DNA of 9,859 nucleotides, from NCBI GenBank assembly GCA_007118235.1, contig SKRY01000051.1:1-9859 (forward strand), given 5' to 3'. Positions 7,493-9,859 of this stretch are shown in pieces; position 1 is the stretch's first letter; each line of letters starts with the position of its first letter. The notes beneath the pieces were generated by a model. That model saw nothing but the letters and a program-made list of their open reading frames with translations, had not been told where the DNA came from and did not search any database. The DNA is from Candidatus Hydrogenedentota bacterium (GTDB taxonomy: Bacteria; Hydrogenedentota; Hydrogenedentia; Hydrogenedentales; SLHB01). A program made the translations under genes and the position numbers.

Positions 7493-7594
7493 GCAGCTTC
7501 GCAACGATGTTGCTTCTCCAAGCGAGGGAGACGACTCGTGAACAGTGTTCAGTCGGAAGACGAACGGAACAAGCAAGCGAAAGGAGGATGAACC

Positions 7595-8572
7595 ATGACG
7601 AAGAAAGCGTTAGCGCTAGGCTTGGCGATGGGCTTGGTGGCGGGTTTTGCCGCTCAAACCGCGGATGCCCAGCCCGAGAACGATTCGCCGCACGTCCACA
7701 TCGACCTTGACATGGACGAGCAGCGGGCGGAAGTCCACATCCGGGGCGAACATTTCACCACCTACCAGTTCGGGGACGACTCCCGCATTCCTCATCTGTG
7801 GCCCATGTATGCGGAAGACGGCGTGACCATCACGAGGAACTACCCCATGGGCGAGGATGAGCCCGTGTCCAGCACGGACCACACGCACCACGTGTCGTTC
7901 TGGACTGCCTTCGGCGATGTGAATGGCTACGACCATTGGCATGGCGAACCCATCGTCACGCAGAATGTGGAAGCCGAATCGGGCGACGACTACGGTTGGA
8001 TCCGCGCTGAGAACGTGTGGCCCGATGGCGACGGAGAGCCCATCGTGGACGAGACCCGCGAGTACCGCTTCTATGACACGCCGGCTCATGGACGCATCTT
8101 TGATCATACCGTGACGTTCACGGCGTCGTACGGCGATGTTTCCTTCAACGACGACAAGGAGGGCATGGTGGCCTTCCGTATCCGCCCCGAGATCCAGGGT
8201 AACGAAGCGGGCGTGCTCACCAACTTCGAAGGCGAACAAGGCGAGAGCAACGTTTACGGCACGCCTGGGCCTTGGATGGATTACTCCGGTCCCATTGAGG
8301 ATGTGGGCTATCGCGGCATCGCGCTGTTCAGTCACCCCAGCAATTTCCGGCAACCGGCCTGGCACGTGCGCGACTACGGTCTCGCCGCCGCCAATCCCTT
8401 CGCCCTGTCGGATGTGGCCGGGCTCGATGAAGACGGAACCTACGTGCTTGAGGAAGGCGAAAGCTTGACCTTTATCTTCCGCGCCTATGTGCATTCAGGC
8501 GATGTGGAACAGGCCGATGTGGCCGGGCAATACGAGGCATTCGCCGGGACCGACTTGGGTGGCGATAACTGA
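7595..8572 (+). CDS. Secreted DUF6807 (so-called PmoA family) protein
   Basis: This is a 325-aa exported protein. Residues 1-25 form a signal peptide (MTKK, hydrophobic core, cleavage likely after TADA). The rest matches DUF6807: histidine-rich STDHTHHVSFWTAFGDVNG (93-111), ETREYRFYDTP (153-163), KEGMVAFRI (188-196), PGPWMDYSGPI (224-234), GIALFSHPSNFRQPAWHVRD (241-260) and YGLAAANPFA (261-270). Databases often label such proteins PmoA or methane oxygenase, but nothing here resembles the membrane methane monooxygenase subunit. The biochemical role of the family is not established; members are frequent near secreted sugar-processing genes in Planctomycetes-like bacteria. The mature protein is notably rich in Asp and Glu. 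AAGGAGG (7581-7587) sits 7 nt before ATG 7595, an excellent site that fixes the start. A strong hairpin follows the stop, so the gene is probably transcribed alone. Confidence 0.85.
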   Translation: MTKKALALGLAMGLVAGFAAQTADAQPENDSPHVHIDLDMDEQRAEVHIRGEHFTTYQFGDDSRIPHLWPMYAEDGVTITRNYPMGEDEPVSSTDHTHHVSFWTAFGDVNGYDHWHGEPIVTQNVEAESGDDYGWIRAENVWPDGDGEPIVDETREYRFYDTPAHGRIFDHTVTFTASYGDVSFNDDKEGMVAFRIRPEIQGNEAGVLTNFEGEQGESNVYGTPGPWMDYSGPIEDVGYRGIALFSHPSNFRQPAWHVRDYGLAAANPFALSDVAGLDEDGTYVLEEGESLTFIFRAYVHSGDVEQADVAGQYEAFAGTDLGGDN

Positions 8573-8604
8573 GCCTCCCTGAACGGAAAGAACTGGCCCA
8601 ATCG

Positions 8605-8634
8605 CGGGGGGATGCGCAACAGCGTATCCCCCCG
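8605..8634 (+). terminator. GC-rich hairpin, probable terminator after the DUF6807 gene
   Basis: The arms 8605-8617 and 8622-8634 pair over 13 positions (six G facing six C, then AT/AT, one G-U, CGC/GCG) around the loop AACA. The hairpin starts 32 bp after the stop at 8572. The following CGTTCCCTGTTCT is only moderately T-rich, so it is not a textbook intrinsic terminator. GAACGG (8581-8586) could alternatively pair with CCGTTC (8632-8637). Confidence 0.6.
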
Positions 8635-8660
8635 TTCCCTGTTCTGGGGTCCGAGCAACT

Positions 8661-8699
8661 TTGACAGAGGGCGGTGGATAATAGACGTTAGACGTAACG
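8661..8699 (+). promoter_or_regulatory. Possible promoter/operator before the DUF2391 gene
   Basis: A perfect -35 consensus TTGACA lies at 8661-8666, but no good -10 box is found 16-18 nt further on. What follows instead is an exact tandem repeat, TAGACGT twice (8682-8695), whose second copy lies within the dyad CGTTA-GACG-TAACG (8686-8699). The arrangement is 17-55 bp before the ATG at 8716, just downstream of the terminator-like hairpin. It may be a regulated or alternative-sigma promoter, or coincidence. Confidence 0.3.
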
Positions 8700-8715
8700 G
8701 AAGGGGGGGCGTGTG

Positions 8716-9225
8716 ATGTCGAATGACACTGATGTGGATCCCCAGGAAACGATCCACAGAATTGACGGGCACCTTCATCGGCGCATTCCGATCCTCGATT
8801 CGAGTGGGGAGGTGGTCGAGCATGTGCTCCGGCCGCTCATGGTGAAGCTCCATGCTCGAGATATCGCCCAGATATGCGTTGGCACCTCGATCTTGGCCAT
8901 CCCGGTGGCTTTCACTGAAGAAACCTGGGACCTGGGCCGGACCCTGCCTCTTGCGAACGTGGCCGCCTTGGCGTTTATCTCCCTGGCGTTCATCGCGCTC
9001 TTCGTGCACCTCCACTTCTATCGGGGCTTCCTCGGCCAGTACATGTTCGACTACGTGAAACGCGTCGTGGCCATATACGTGATCTCGCTGTGCGTCGTGG
9101 GTATGCTTCTGACCGTCATCCAGCAGTGCCCCTGGTCGACGGACTGGCTTATTGCCGTGAAGAGGATCGTCATCGTGGGCTTCCCGGCATCTCTGAGCGC
9201 CACGGTCGCCGATGCCTTCAAGTGA
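8716..9225 (+). CDS. Small integral membrane protein, DUF2391-like
   Basis: The product is 169 aa, with a polar N-terminus of about 45 residues and then four hydrophobic segments (roughly 50-67, 79-101, 114-136 and 147-165). The segment HARDIAQICVGTSILAIPVA (46-65) followed by FTEETWDLGRTLP (66-78) resembles the conserved core of the DUF2391 putative integral membrane family, whose function is unknown. The assignment is from memory of that pattern. I prefer ATG 8716, as the AAGGGGGGG tract (8701-8709) is then 6 nt away. The GTG at 8713, one codon earlier, is also in frame. The gene lies alone between a terminator-like hairpin and the next gene's leader, so no operon partner hints at a role. 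It has no visible link to the nqr genes. Confidence 0.75.
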   Translation: MSNDTDVDPQETIHRIDGHLHRRIPILDSSGEVVEHVLRPLMVKLHARDIAQICVGTSILAIPVAFTEETWDLGRTLPLANVAALAFISLAFIALFVHLHFYRGFLGQYMFDYVKRVVAIYVISLCVVGMLLTVIQQCPWSTDWLIAVKRIVIVGFPASLSATVADAFK

Positions 9226-9281
9226 AGGGCGTCCAGTAGACTCGGACCGTGGGTGTTCGAGGCGCGTTGTGTTTATTGGCG

Positions 9282-9295
9282 CAACTCCAGAGTTG
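9282..9295 (+). repeat. Short dyad CAACTC-CA-GAGTTG
   Basis: A 6-bp inverted repeat with a 2-nt centre lies between the DUF2391 stop and the last gene. It sits immediately before the 9-bp-period repeat. With no T-tract it is not a convincing terminator; an operator site is as likely. Confidence 0.3.
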
Positions 9296-9299
9296 GTCC

Positions 9300-9326
9300 A
9301 TCTTGTTAATCTTGTAAATCCTGTCC
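9300..9326. repeat. Degenerate 9-bp-period tandem repeat (three units)
   Basis: Three adjacent units read ATCTTGTTA, ATCTTGTAA and ATCCTGTCC. The element is flanked by GTCCAT-like sequence on both sides (9297-9302 and 9324-9328). It is AT-rich compared with its surroundings. Similar runs of the type ATCCTGTTAATCTTGTAAATC are, from memory, found dispersed in intergenic regions of several environmental bacterial genomes. The role is unknown. It lies 38 bp before the start of the last gene. Confidence 0.45.
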
Positions 9327-9364
9327 ATGTGAAATGCCAGACCAAGAGCTAAGGAGGAACGATG

Positions 9365-9859
9365 ATGAGCATTCGCAGTATAACTCAAGGTTTGGGGCTG
9401 GTCGCCGTGATGGCGGCGGCTGCAATTTCTCTTTCTGTCCATGGGGCCGAGGAGTCTCTAGACCTTCAGGCCATCCAATGGGATGCAATGGGGGATACCG
9501 CCCCTGCGGAGGAGATGGATTTCGATGGCGTCAGCGGCGTGCGGTTGCCTTGCAATTTCGAAGGGACGAATTTTCCGCGCGCCGGTTGGGATGCGAGGGT
9601 CGAGCTGGACCTGTCGGAAGCGTCGGGACTCGAAATCGAGATGCGATGTGCCGATCCCGCACCGATAGCCTCCGTCACCGTTTACCTGCAAAGCGGGGGC
9701 GGCTGGTACCGGGCCACGGCGGAGCTGCCTGGCGAGGAATGGACCACCATACGCATCCAGCCGGAAGCCAGCGGAATCGAAGGCTCACCGGAGGGCTGGA
9801 GCCAGATCTCCACGGTGCGCATTGCGGCGTGGCGGGGTGTTGATCAGGACACGCGGATG
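9365..9859 (+). CDS. Secreted protein, N-terminal part only; beta-sandwich/CBM-like
   Basis: An open frame begins here and continues past the right edge, so only 165 residues are visible. The N-terminus is a signal peptide (SIRSITQGLG, then a hydrophobic Ala/Val-rich core, with likely cleavage after SVHG). The mature part has alternating hydrophobic residues and aromatics: VRLPCNFEG, GWDARVELDLSEASGLEIEM, VTVYLQSGGGWYRATAEL, EEWTTIRI and STVRIAAWRG. This pattern suggests a jelly-roll domain of the carbohydrate-binding or galactose-binding type, but I recognise no exact family. AAGGAGG (9351-9357) is 7 nt from ATG 9365 and only 4 nt from ATG 9362, so I prefer 9365. A catalytic domain, for example a glycoside hydrolase, may follow outside the window; that is a guess. 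Confidence 0.75.
   Translation, partial: MSIRSITQGLGLVAVMAAAAISLSVHGAEESLDLQAIQWDAMGDTAPAEEMDFDGVSGVRLPCNFEGTNFPRAGWDARVELDLSEASGLEIEMRCADPAPIASVTVYLQSGGGWYRATAELPGEEWTTIRIQPEASGIEGSPEGWSQISTVRIAAWRGVDQDTRM

Larger units (their letters stand above)
6953..7594. other. Divergent intergenic region, no convincing gene
   Basis: This 642-bp gap lies between divergent nqrA and the DUF6807 gene, so it should hold the control regions of both. Open frames cross it on both strands (for example 6971-7591 plus and 7024-7521 minus). Their products are rich in Arg, Ser and Ala, lack recognisable motifs and have no good ribosome binding site, so I do not call them genes. Inverted repeats are dense. Among them are CGGCGG/CCGCCG at 6988-7010 (36-58 nt before nqrA), a 27-nt hairpin at 7176-7202, CGGAGC-T-GCTCCG at 7201-7213, GGCCC/GGGCC at 7213-7231, and AGGCC-AAAAA-GGCCT at 7386-7400. 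A promoter and leader hairpins for the rightward gene are listed separately. No tRNA or known riboswitch shape was recognised. Confidence 0.6.

Noticed and set aside
6971..7591. Candidate genes in the intergenic region (6971-7591 plus, 7024-7521 minus)
   Set aside because: Compositions are unlike the real proteins here, there is no ribosome binding site at the starts, and the frames overlap promoter and hairpin signals.
7616..8494. A 292-codon open frame on the minus strand opposite the DUF6807 gene
   Set aside because: The plus-strand gene has a signal peptide, a perfect ribosome binding site and family motifs. The antisense frame has none of these.
8485..9345. A 286-codon open frame on the minus strand spanning the DUF2391 gene and its flanks
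   Set aside because: It runs through a terminator-like hairpin and a membrane-protein gene in antisense. The product is His-, Arg- and Asp-rich with no domain.
9334..9843. A 169-codon plus-strand frame overlapping the last gene
   Set aside because: It is out of frame with the AAGGAGG-preceded ATG. The alternative frame from 9365 has a signal peptide and a regular beta-strand pattern, whereas this one is Cys-, Arg- and Gly-rich.

Overview
The window is dominated by one complete minus-strand operon for the Na+-translocating NADH:quinone reductase (Na+-NQR). It reads nqrA-nqrB-nqrC-nqrD-nqrE-nqrF in transcription order (6952 down to 974), followed by apbE, the FMN transferase that matures the complex, which is cut by the left edge of the window. 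All six subunits are close to the usual family length and none is visibly broken. The signature residues are present: SGAT flavinylation sites in NqrB and NqrC, one membrane cysteine pair each in NqrD and NqrE, and the 2Fe-2S, FAD and NADH motifs in NqrF.

A 642-bp gap (6953-7594) separates this operon from genes on the plus strand. It contains no convincing gene but has several inverted repeats, a good sigma70-like promoter (7423-7451) for the rightward genes, and a three-part set of mutually exclusive hairpin arms (7461-7492) starting about where that transcript should begin.

The plus-strand side holds three genes. The first (7595-8572) encodes a secreted DUF6807 protein, a family often mislabelled PmoA, and is followed by a strong GC-rich hairpin that is probably a terminator. 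The second (8716-9225) encodes a small four-helix membrane protein that I assign to DUF2391. The third begins at 9365 and runs off the right edge; it encodes a secreted protein whose visible part looks like a beta-sandwich or carbohydrate-binding-type domain. A short 9-bp-period repeat lies just before it. These three do not look like parts of the NQR pathway, and each has its own ribosome binding site and leader.

The organism is a GC-rich Gram-negative-type bacterium with sodium-based respiration and secreted proteins of kinds common in Planctomycetes, Verrucomicrobia, Lentisphaerae and Candidatus Hydrogenedentota. I lean towards that group, but the window has no rRNA or other phylogenetic marker to settle it. 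I found no mobile element, CRISPR array, tRNA or rRNA, and no convincing new multi-gene system. The most interesting unexplained signals are the structured intergenic region and the small repeats.
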